Positions 55,703 through 64,000 of a DNA stretch of 64,000 nucleotides are shown piece after piece. Source of the stretch: Paraescarpia echinospica (lineage: Eukaryota > Annelida > Polychaeta > Sabellida > Siboglinidae). How positions within the stretch are numbered: position 1 is the first letter of the stretch; the number at the start of each line of letters is the position of its first letter. The stretch covers positions 29,058,572 through 29,122,571 of the forward strand of contig CM034543.1 in assembly GCA_020002185.1 (NCBI GenBank). The letters are read 5' to 3'. The position numbers and the translations under genes are program-made. The notes under the pieces were generated by a model. The model worked only from the letters and a program-made list of their open reading frames with translations, was not told the DNA's origin and ran no database searches.

Positions 55703-58425
55703 AGACATAAACATGCACGGACAATGCACACGCATGCATGCACACACACACACACTGAGACATAAACATGCACGGACAATGCACACGCATGCATGCATAC
55801 ACACAAGCAAAAATGCACACGTGAACAAACATGTAATGCAATATGCAGGTAAGAAATAGATACAGACATTAACTAGAATGACACCACTGGTAAATGAAAA
55901 TGGAGGAAACTGGAAAGAGACTGAGATGGGCAGGACATGTGCAGAGAACGAGTGAGTAGAGACAGACAAAGAGAGCACAGGAAACAGAAGAGGAAGATCA
56001 AACTAATGATGGAAAGACAGTGCAACTTGAGTTCTTGAAAAGGCAGGAACAAATGACCAAGGAAGACCATTGCAGAAGACGAGGACATCACAATGACTGT
56101 ATGAATCTGGTCATTGTGTGTGTTTTCAGACACCCGAAACATTTACAAGTATTATTTATTTTTTGTACGTTTCTGGCCAGCTCATAATTTAATTATTTTA
56201 AAGTGTCCGAAATACATTGTCATTGTGATTTATTCAGACTTCACCTAGCAGCAGGATTAAAGTATGCAGAATTAAATCGAAACGAGACATTTAAAAGTCA
56301 CTTACTGTCCTCATCCCGTATATGCTGCACAACAAACTGCTGGGTCGTGGTGTTGTAGTGTTCAATCAAGACTTTGTGCTTGCGGATATCTGAAATATAT
56401 AACGAACATGAACTATTATACGTGAACCAGTGACTACTGTATAGCGTGAAACAATCTTTTTATCAAATTTCACAAGCTGAAATGTGTTTAAAAACTATAG
56501 TAATTACACAAATGAACACAAATATTTTTATTTCAGGTTAAAAACCCGTACACCAGTAATACATACAAATGTGCATAAAGAAAGAAATAATTTGAACAAC
56601 ATGTAATTAGATTTAAATAAAACAAGTTGAAAGTATAAAAAGTAAAAATTATTTTAAATAGGCTATAATTTATTATATATATCTATTTGTATATATATAT
56701 ATATATATAATAAATGATGTATATATATATACATTATTAATTCACTGTATTATAAATAACCCCACTGAACTATGTGCTGGTGTTTGTGATAATGGATCAC
56801 TATTTCAGTAAAATACTGACACACAAATCAAAGCGAATAAAAACCACACACCTACTGAATACACTACATCACAATAAATGCACAATCAATATTGCATTAT
56901 GCGGCAGTCACTCTAAAGTGTAAAGCCTGAACAATTTTGACACATAATTTTGACACATTCCAGAAATAGCTGACCGCCACAACTTTTATGTTTCTCGCAG
57001 TAATAGAGTGTTTCACGCATTCTCATTACCCACCAGAGCACCAAGGGGCCGTTTCACTGAAGTAACAAACTCAGATGGAAAATCCATCATCAAACAGAAT
57101 CTGGTGTTAAATTTATGAAGCATTTTCAAAATAAAAAAAACCGCCATCGTTTCACTGTGGAAACAATTTCCGTGACACACCGGCAAGTGTCCCGGTGGTG
57201 CATCCTGGTGGTGAGTTTTCAGCACACAATATCACTGTCGATGATCCCTGCCCTGGATACAGAAACCATTACACTACCATTTCTTTCAAACAAGCTAATC
57301 TAATCATGGCCCAGCACGAAAAAATGGCTTAAACTTCTTATTGGATTGCATTGAAATTATGAAATTATTGCCCAGTTGATTGGTGCAGTCGGGATACCTG
57401 AAAAAACTAGTTTTGGTGACGGAAAAATTGATTGTGAAACCAGTTAAGTTGTGTCTGGTTGTTGGATAATTTCATGGAATATAAAAAACTAAATATAAAA
57501 ATTTATTCTTTTAAAGCAATCTGTGCAGGGTGCTGGTATTGGTCAAACTAAATAATTCCTGATTATATTTAAAACACAATTTTTGCTTTCAACTGTGATA
57601 TTGCCGAACTAGGAGATTTCAACCACCTGATCAATGATGATGTGGACATGGTCAGACATACCACAAGGTCAGCCATACCACAAGGCATGTACTTTTTAGT
57701 TTGTGAGTAGTACTGTTATATCCTGTTTTAAAATAAATTAATTTCAAATAATTTTTTATGAAGTACACATTTTCATGTATTCATCACATAACATAACAAA
57801 TTTAAACGACAAATGTAATATTAATAAGAGCGGACAAAGAGCGAATACTTTCTGAATGCTAGAGAAATTTCCAACAAAACGAAGCAGATTCTACCGGATG
57901 TTGGTCAATTTTGTAGCATAGTTATGATAGGTTGTGACATTCAAACGCAATAGGAAGGCTACAAGAAGGTTAAGCAATGAAAAATGTATTATGGATATTT
58001 ACATAAGGGGCCATCCATAAAGTACATGATGCTATTTGCAAGATTTTTTTAGACTCCCGTCCCCTTGTCATACTTCTTAATGCTGGCATGTACACCATCC
58101 TAAAATTAAAATTAAATTATGCAGATTCCCCGTGCTTTGATCCATATATTTATAATAATTATATAATGGCTGTATATTGATTCGTTGTTTTCACATAAAA
58201 GTCTGTGAGTCTGTAAAACTAATAAAACACAATAGTACATAGTTAGTTTTTCATTGTTATGCTGTTGAAATTAATTATACATACATATATATATATATAT
58301 ACATATGTCTGATATTGATAGCTTGATGAGCCAACTTTAAAAAATTGTTATGTGATGCTTACCTAGTTCCCCCCACACTCCCGGGTAATACTTCTTAACG
58401 ATATGACGTACTTCATAGATTACCT
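46192..58425 (-). CDS. ADCY9: Adenylyl cyclase type 9-like, 3' part (5 exons)
   Basis: Exons in transcript order: 58363-58425, 56306-56389, 50778-50935, 48773-48854, 46192-47816; phases match, giving 669 residues to the stop. The protein would make cAMP from ATP at the plasma membrane. The order is: end of the C1 domain (IKTWFITG), variable C1b linker, second six-helix membrane cassette, C2 catalytic domain. ADCY9-like signatures are HIFGAIVASLPAVAVYS, VHYCNF, WFLNREFEISYRL and IKTIGSCLMASSGLN. C2 contributes purine and transition-state residues (EKIKTIG, DIWGDTVNISSRM, VKGKGDMKTY), which are all kept. Compared with mammalian ADCY9, the long tail after C2 is absent. The 5' exons (first membrane cassette, most of C1) are not in the window's readable part. 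Confidence 0.92.
48477..48751 (-). mobile_element. MITE-like element, family B, with inverted termini
   Basis: The ends read CCTGGGGACTGTTTCACAAA and, inverted, CCAGGAGACAGTTTCACCAA. The core matches 57040-57235 and 7430-7632 in inverse orientation (aaacagaatccattgttaaa, atcacagaggacattatttc, atgacacaccagtgaaa). It lies in an ADCY9 intron right after a splice donor. Confidence 0.75.
48773..48854 (-). CDS. ADCY9: ADCY9-like linker exon
   Basis: Acceptor cctgttgcag, donor ACAG|gtaggc. It reads PDTNGVTPSAQQETTETQSA then SAEQFDT, and one base joins the last exon (E-SEANKAL). This is the variable C1b linker with no homology expected. A family B MITE-like element starts about 20 bases after its donor. 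Confidence 0.78.
49510..49705. repeat. 34-bp tandem repeat, about 6 copies
   Basis: Unit atgtttagatcgtcatacat then atatacagagttaa. Copies are almost identical, so the array is young. It lies in an ADCY9 intron. Confidence 0.95.
49906..50462. repeat. Trinucleotide (TAC/TAT) microsatellite, about 550 bp
   Basis: Long runs of tac with interruptions aaattattattatt and tgc. It gives spurious poly-Ser/Asn and poly-Leu frames on the two strands. Confidence 0.97.
50778..50935 (-). CDS. ADCY9: ADCY9-like exon: end of C1 and C1b start
   Basis: Acceptor tgttctcgcag, donor AAACAG|gtcagt. It reads IKTWFITGRKKKLTPDVTEP, then the acidic VIENADQPPLVIDSVNISIT. The K-T-x-x-I-x-G strand is where C1 domains end in ADCY9. 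The frame stays open past the donor, but only the gtcagt site gives the right phase. Confidence 0.85.
51000..52340. other. ADCY9 intron sequence without recognised features
   Basis: AT-rich, no exon-like segment seen. The phrase actagcaaaaatgccc at about 51494 recurs at about 41402, which may mark the edge of an unrecognised dispersed element. Confidence 0.4.
52345..52832 (-). mobile_element. GAACCTCACT MITE-like element with internal repeats
   Basis: On the plus strand it begins ggggaacctcactattaagg and ends aaagtgaggttcgactata, i.e. inverted termini. Inside are about nine 34-bp units (gaggtggctgtattactgag, gtgaccttaattgt). The non-repeat part near 52400 has a counterpart in the 60585 copy (ccaaattatttctgta). 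Confidence 0.85.
52840..53150 (-). pseudogene. LINE 3'-end remnant
   Basis: The minus strand reads TTWQMIIEEERQRGMTSSGQ in one frame, like the TTW-x-x-x-IEEE-x-R tail of RTE/CR1-type LINE proteins, preceded by a Lys/Arg-rich stretch with stops. Confidence 0.55.
53398..53466. repeat. 22-bp tandem repeat, 3 copies
   Basis: Unit aggtttatataactcggtac plus aa; the copies are nearly identical. Confidence 0.9.
54470..54660 (+). pseudogene. LINE C-terminal remnant
   Basis: A frame reads RVFEDVSPILWNALPEEK with a later LK-HL pattern, similar to the F-x-x-AP-x-LWN-LP segment that ends many non-LTR retrotransposon proteins. A run of tatta at 53860 and the gcaataaatatt before it may be the tail of another copy. 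Confidence 0.55.
55630..55800. repeat. (AC)n microsatellite and a 54-bp duplication
   Basis: An uninterrupted AC run of about 70 bases is followed by two copies of tgagacataaacatgcacgg with acaatgcacacgcatgcatg. Open frames on both strands are artefacts of the repeat. Confidence 0.95.
55880..56095 (+). pseudogene. LINE 3'-end remnant
   Basis: The plus strand encodes KRLRWAGHVQRT, the RLRW-GHV motif near the C terminus of RTE/CR1-type LINE proteins, followed by an Arg/Gln/Glu-rich stretch with a stop. Confidence 0.7.
56306..56389 (-). CDS. ADCY9: ADCY9-like exon: late C1
   Basis: Acceptor atatatttcag, donor GACA|gtaagt. It reads DIRKHKVLIEHYNTTTQQFV, then VQHIRDED. It corresponds to the GKVIERL to QLKG-LKTY stretch of ADCY9. 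The junction makes Thr before IKTWFI. Confidence 0.8.
56680..56750. repeat. AT microsatellite with TATATA blocks
   Basis: Runs of tatatata around a short aataaatgatg core. A comparable run is at 58842-58897. Confidence 0.85.
57040..57235 (+). mobile_element. MITE-like repeat, family B, copy 3
   Basis: ggggccgtttcactgaagta, atcatcaaacagaatctgg and ccgtgacacaccggcaagtg match the copies at 7430 and (inverted) 48477. The right terminus is not clear. Confidence 0.7.
57236..58336. other. ADCY9 intron sequence without recognised features
   Basis: AT-rich with a short tandem duplication (cataccacaaggtcagccat near 57655). I see no further exon. Confidence 0.45.
58363..58425 (-). CDS. ADCY9: ADCY9-like exon, probable (C1)
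   Basis: Acceptor gaccagaaattag, donor CTAG|gtaagc. It reads VIYEVRHIVKKYYPGVWGEL and joins the next exon in phase (G|AT, Asp). The V-I-x-E and VKKYY residues suit the V-I-S-E-A-T-x-KYL segment of C1, but similarity is weak. The donor is convincing; the acceptor could lie further upstream, since the frame is open to about 58570. Confidence 0.6.
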
Positions 58426-58846
58426 CTAATTTCTGGTCAAAAACGTGGATTTCAAAAAATTTGGTATTTGAGTGAGCAGAAAGCCAACTTGGCAGGATGG
58501 ACTCAAAAACGTTGGGCTGGTCAAGTGAGATTTCTTTAGAACATCTGATAATTAACCGCAACTTTGTCACAAGTTAGTTAAGAGATCATGTCAAGTTCTG
58601 CAAACTAACAAAAACAAACAGTTCTTATTCTGTCTAATTCTGAAGCAATACTAACAAGTTTCAAGTGTGGATATAAAATGTTCTAGGCTATTTCAGTTGC
58701 ATACTAATTAATAATGTACTAATTGATTCAAACAGTGTGTTTTCAATGTGAAGATCTTCGATACAAATATAGGTGTAGAATATGCATAAAATATTGTGTT
58801 TGTACATGTACGCATGTATTTATGCATCTAAATGTGACTGTATTTA

Positions 58847-58880
<34 letters not shown>

Positions 58881-59010
58881 CATATATATATATATGTGGT
58901 ATATAATACTATACACAAAGTGAAACCTGCATTAGCAGACACAATTTATTTGATGAATTTGTACACACATGTTCGTAATAATCACCACAGGAAATGTATC
59001 AAACAGCTCC

Positions 59011-60208
59011 ACAATGTGTATTCATGTAATATGTTGTATCTTGCCATAATGTGTGTACATGTAATATGTTGTATCTTGCCATAATGTGTGTACATGTAAT
59101 ATGTTGCATCTTGCCATAATGTGTGTACATGTAATATGTTGTATCTTGCCATAATGTGTGTACATGTAATATGTTGTATCTTGCCACAATGTGTATACAT
59201 GTAATATGTTGTATCTTGCCATAATGTGTGTATATGTAATATGTTGTATCATGCCATAACGTGTATTCATGTAATATGTTGTATCTTGCCATAACGTGTG
59301 TACATGTAATATGTTGTATCTTGCCATAATGTGTGTACATGTAATATGTTGTATCTTGCCATAACGTGTGTACATGTATCTTGCCATAATGTGTGTACAT
59401 GTAATATGTTGTATCTTGCCATAATGTGTGTACATGTAATATGTTGTATCTTGCCATAACGTGTGTACATGTAATATGTTGTATCTTGCCATAATGTGTG
59501 TACGTGTAATATGTTGTATCTTGTCATAATGTATGTAAATGTAATATGTTGTATCTTGCCACAATGTGTACATATAATATGTTGTATCTTGCCACAATGT
59601 GTACATATAATATGTTGTATCTTGCAATAATGTGTGTACATGTAATATGTTGTATCTTGCCATAATGTGTATACATGTAATATGTTGCATCTTGCCACAA
59701 TGTGTATACATGTAATGTGTTGTATCTTGCCATAATGTGTGTACATGTAATATGTTGTATCTTGCCATAATGTGTACACGTGTAATATGTTGCGTCTTGC
59801 CACAATGTGTATACATGTAATATGTTGTATCTTGCCATAATGTGTATACATGTAATATGTTGTATCTTGCCATAATGTGTGTACATGTAATATGTTGTAT
59901 CTTGCCATAATGTGTATACATGTAATATGTTGTATCTTGCCATAATGTGTGTACATGTAATATGTTGTATCTTGCCACAATGTGTGTACATGTAATATAT
60001 TGTATCTTGCCATAATGTGTGTACATGTAATATGTTATATCTTGCCATAATGTGTGTACATGTAATATGTTGTATCTTGCCATAATGTGTGTACATGTAA
60101 TATGTTGTATCTTGCCATAATGTGTGTACATGTAATATGTTGTATCTTGCCATAATGTGTGTACATGTAATATGTTGTATCTTGCCATAATGTGTGTACA
60201 TGTAATAT
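59011..60208. repeat. 35-bp satellite, first block, about 34 copies
   Basis: Unit taatatgttgtatcttgcc then ataatgtgtgtacatg; period 35. Variants: ataac for ataat, cacaatg for cataatg, gtata for gtgta. No stop occurs in any of the three minus-strand frames, which makes long false frames. Probably continuous with the block at 62066 except for the insert at 60209-61065 and the gap. Confidence 0.97.
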
Positions 60209-60584
60209 TTGTATGAGTAGCAGTTTTGAACAATGTCAATGATGTCTTTTTCACAAAACCAAAGCAGGTTTTGGTCATTCGGTAATTGTACAATTTTCAC
60301 CCAAAACTATGTTTTACATAATAACTGCAGTGATCATTGATCACTGCCAGTACCAGATTGTAATCAATTGATTGATTCAGAAGCAAGAATCAACCAATAA
60401 TCGACAAAATTGGTTAATAATGTGATGACCACAAACATGGTGATGTGACCCCAGAGAATGCCAAAGAAGTGACTAAGGATGTTATGAAAGCTACACTGAG
60501 CCTACTAAGACTCTTCAATGTCAAATGCCAGACAGCTGGGCACCAACCAACACAAATCATTTCCCTCCATATAATAAACAATTA

Positions 60585-60985
60585 TAGTTGAACCTTGCTT
60601 TACGGTTACCTCAGTAATACAGCCACCTCACAAATATGGTCACCCCAGTAATACAACCACCTCACAAATAAGGTCACATCAGTAATACAGCCACCTCACA
60701 AATAAGGTCACCTCAGTAATACAGCCACATCACAAATATGGTCACCCCAGTAATACAACCACCTCACAAATAAGGTCACCTCAGTAATACAGCCTCCTCA
60801 CAAATAAGGTCACCTCAGTAATACAGCCACCTCACAAATAAGGTCACCCTAGGATAGTACCAAATTATTTCTGTATATATATATATGTGTGTGTAGAAAT
60901 TACTCCCACTAATACATTCACCTTGCTACTCAGGTCCCTTTGTCCAGTCTCATGGGTGACTTTAATAGTGAGGTTTCACTGTATA
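60585..60985 (+). mobile_element. GAACCTCACT MITE-like element with internal repeats
   Basis: Left end tatagttgaaccttgcttta; right end tgactttaatagtgaggttt then cactgtata. Seven or so 34-bp units of cacctcagtaatacagccac and ctcacaaataaggt lie inside. It has the same structure as the inverted copy at 52345-52832. Confidence 0.85.
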
Positions 60986-61065
60986 TATTCATGTATATAC
61001 TGTATATACATATATATATATGTACCGTATTCGTTCTAATTAGCATACATGTCCTAATTAGCATA

Positions 61066-62065
61066 NNNNNNNNNNNNNNNNNNNNNNNNNNNNNNNNNNN
61101 NNNNNNNNNNNNNNNNNNNNNNNNNNNNNNNNNNNNNNNNNNNNNNNNNNNNNNNNNNNNNNNNNNNNNNNNNNNNNNNNNNNNNNNNNNNNNNNNNNNN
61201 NNNNNNNNNNNNNNNNNNNNNNNNNNNNNNNNNNNNNNNNNNNNNNNNNNNNNNNNNNNNNNNNNNNNNNNNNNNNNNNNNNNNNNNNNNNNNNNNNNNN
61301 NNNNNNNNNNNNNNNNNNNNNNNNNNNNNNNNNNNNNNNNNNNNNNNNNNNNNNNNNNNNNNNNNNNNNNNNNNNNNNNNNNNNNNNNNNNNNNNNNNNN
61401 NNNNNNNNNNNNNNNNNNNNNNNNNNNNNNNNNNNNNNNNNNNNNNNNNNNNNNNNNNNNNNNNNNNNNNNNNNNNNNNNNNNNNNNNNNNNNNNNNNNN
61501 NNNNNNNNNNNNNNNNNNNNNNNNNNNNNNNNNNNNNNNNNNNNNNNNNNNNNNNNNNNNNNNNNNNNNNNNNNNNNNNNNNNNNNNNNNNNNNNNNNNN
61601 NNNNNNNNNNNNNNNNNNNNNNNNNNNNNNNNNNNNNNNNNNNNNNNNNNNNNNNNNNNNNNNNNNNNNNNNNNNNNNNNNNNNNNNNNNNNNNNNNNNN
61701 NNNNNNNNNNNNNNNNNNNNNNNNNNNNNNNNNNNNNNNNNNNNNNNNNNNNNNNNNNNNNNNNNNNNNNNNNNNNNNNNNNNNNNNNNNNNNNNNNNNN
61801 NNNNNNNNNNNNNNNNNNNNNNNNNNNNNNNNNNNNNNNNNNNNNNNNNNNNNNNNNNNNNNNNNNNNNNNNNNNNNNNNNNNNNNNNNNNNNNNNNNNN
61901 NNNNNNNNNNNNNNNNNNNNNNNNNNNNNNNNNNNNNNNNNNNNNNNNNNNNNNNNNNNNNNNNNNNNNNNNNNNNNNNNNNNNNNNNNNNNNNNNNNNN
62001 NNNNNNNNNNNNNNNNNNNNNNNNNNNNNNNNNNNNNNNNNNNNNNNNNNNNNNNNNNNNNNNNN
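61066..62065. other. Assembly gap of 1000 N
   Basis: Exactly 1000 N: a placeholder size, so the true distance is unknown. Satellite stands on the right side and non-satellite sequence on the left, so part of the 35-bp array is probably missing. Confidence 0.98.
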
Positions 62066-64000
62066 TGTAATATGTTATATCTTGCCACAATGTGTGTACA
62101 TGTAATATGTTGTATCTTGCCATAATGTGTATACATGTAATATGTTGTATCTTGTCATAATGTGTGTACATGTAATATGTTGTATCTTGCCACAATGTGT
62201 GTACATGTAATATATTGTATCTTGCCGTAACGTGTGTACATGTAATATGTTGTATCTTGCCACAATGTGTGTACATGTAATATGTTGTATCTTGCCATAA
62301 TGTGTATACATGTAATATGTTGTATCTTGCCATAATGTGTGTACATGTAATATATTGTATCTTGCCGTAACGTGTGTACATGTAATATGTTGTATCTTGC
62401 TGTAACGTGTGTACATGTAATATGTTGTATCTTGCCGTAACGTGTGTACATGTAATATGTTGTATCTTGCCGTAACGTGTGTACATGTAATATGTTGTAT
62501 CTTGCCGTAACGTGTGTACATGTAATATGTTGTATCTTGCCGTAACGTGTGTACATGTAATATGTTGTATCTTGCCGTAACGTGTGTACATGTAATATGT
62601 TGTATCTTGCCGTAACGTGTGTACATGTAATATGTTGTATCTTGCCGTAACGTGTGTACATGTAATATGTTGTATCTTGCCGTAACGTGTGTACATGTAA
62701 TATGTTGTATCTTGCCGTAACGTGTGTACATGTAATATGTTGTATCTTGCCGTAACGTGTGTACATGTAATATGTTGTATCTTGCCATAACGTGTGTACA
62801 TGTAATATGTTGTATCTTGCCATACGTGTGTACATGTAATATGTTGTATCTTGCCATAATGTGTATGCATGTAATATGTTGTGAATTGCCATAATGTGTT
62901 TATATGTAATATGTTGTATCTTCCCACAATGTGTGTACATGTAATATGTTGTATCTTGCCACAATGTATATACATGTAATATGTTGTATCTTGCCATAAT
63001 GTGTGTACGTGTAATATGTTGTATCTTGCCATAATGTGTGTACATGTAATATGTTGCGTCTTGCCACAATGTGTATACATGTAATATGTTGTATCTTGCC
63101 ATAATGTGTGTACATGTAATATGTTGTATCTTGCCATAATGTGTGTACATGTAATATGTTGTATCTTGCCATAATGTGTGTACGTGTAATATGTTGTATC
63201 TTGCCATAATGTGTGTACGTGTAATATGTTGTATCTTGTCATAATGTGTGTACATGTAATATGTTGTATCTTGCCATAATGTGTGTACGTGTAATATGTT
63301 GCATCTTGCCACAATGTGTATACATGTAATATGTTGTATCTTGCCATAATGTGTGTACATGTAATATGTTGTATCTTGCCATAATGTGTAACATGTAATA
63401 TGTTGTATCTTGCCACAATGTGTGTACATGTAATATGTTGTATCTTGCCATAATGTGTGTACATGTAATATGTTGTATCTTGCCATAATGTGTATACATG
63501 TAATATGTTGTATCTTGCCATAATGTGTGTACATGTAATATGTTGCATCTTGCCATAATGTGTGTACATGTAATATGTTGTATCTTGCCATAATGTGTAT
63601 ACATGTAATATGTTGTATCTTGCCATAATGTGTGTACATGTAATATGTTGTATCTTGCCATAATGTGTATACATGTAATATGTTGCATCTTGCCATAATG
63701 TGTGTACATGTAATATGTTGTATCTTGCCATAATGTGTATACATGTAATATGTTGTATCTTGCCATAATGTGTAACATGTAATATGTTGTATCTTGCCAC
63801 AATGTGTGTACATGTAATATGTTGTATCTTGCCATAATGTGTGTACATGTAATATGTTGTATCTTGCCATAATGTGTATACATGTAATATGTTGTATCTT
63901 GCCATGTAATATGTTGTATCTTGCCATAATGTGTATACATGTAATATGTTGCATCTTGCCATAATGTGTATACATGTAATATGTTGTATCTTGCCATAAT
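62066..64000. repeat. 35-bp satellite, second block, about 55 copies
   Basis: Same unit as 59011-60208. From about 62375 to 62790 a run of units carries ccgtaacgtg in place of cataatgtg. Near 63390 and 63776 a unit missing one base (gtgtaacatg) recurs 384 bases apart, showing an 11-unit higher-order copy. It continues past the right edge. Confidence 0.97.

Noticed and set aside
55493..55978. Cys/Val-rich and Thr/His-rich frames
   Set aside because: They are the two strands of an (AC)n run and a short duplication.
60930..63962. Reading frames of several hundred to 1010 codons on the minus strand
   Set aside because: They run through the 35-bp satellite and the N gap; the peptide is a fixed 35-residue cycle present in all three frames.
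1..64000. Defence system, biosynthetic cluster or other multi-gene module
   Set aside because: The only supported genes are three unrelated housekeeping or signalling genes and broken retroelements.

Overview
This is a eukaryotic, metazoan window. It holds parts of three intron-rich nuclear genes with GT-AG splice sites and no bacterial-style gene packing. The rest is AT-rich sequence full of minisatellites, short non-autonomous transposons, tRNA-derived SINEs and decayed retroelements. The lineage is an inference: the repeat style suits a marine invertebrate such as a mollusc or another lophotrochozoan, or a basal deuterostome. Nothing in the sequence proves the taxon.

Layout. (1) 818-22014, plus strand: the 3' part of an OTUD4/ALG13-family gene (OTU-Tudor protein). 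I could chain 14 exons with consistent phase. They give a Tudor domain, a conserved C-terminal block and a long low-complexity tail (846 residues to the stop). The OTU domain must lie before base 1. Nearly every intron in the first 6.5 kb carries its own tandem array. The 7 kb penultimate intron carries a decayed DIRS-type tyrosine-recombinase retrotransposon, inside which a 47-bp piece of the polyprotein has been amplified about 29 times. (2) 22015-29982: 3' UTR and gene desert. (3) 29983-39710, minus strand: a complete 11-exon EXOSC8 (exosome ring subunit RRP43) gene encoding 275 residues. It is convergent with the OTUD4-like gene. One intron holds a 26-bp array made of copies of the neighbouring exon's own 3' splice site, and another holds a TTAA-flanked foldback element. 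(4) 39711-46191: intergenic, with SINE and LINE remnants and a 40-bp minisatellite. (5) 46192-58425, minus strand: the 3' part of an ADCY9-like adenylyl cyclase (end of C1, C1b linker, second membrane cassette, C2). The 5' exons lie beyond the window or in the unresolved part. (6) 59011-64000: a 35-bp satellite interrupted by a 1000-N assembly gap.

The three genes have unrelated jobs (ubiquitin signalling or RNA binding, RNA 3'-5' decay, cAMP synthesis) and I see no functional cluster. The most interesting content is how tandem repeats arise here: from splice acceptors, from transposon coding sequence, and inside a MITE-like element with GAACCTCACT termini. I found no complete undescribed molecular system.
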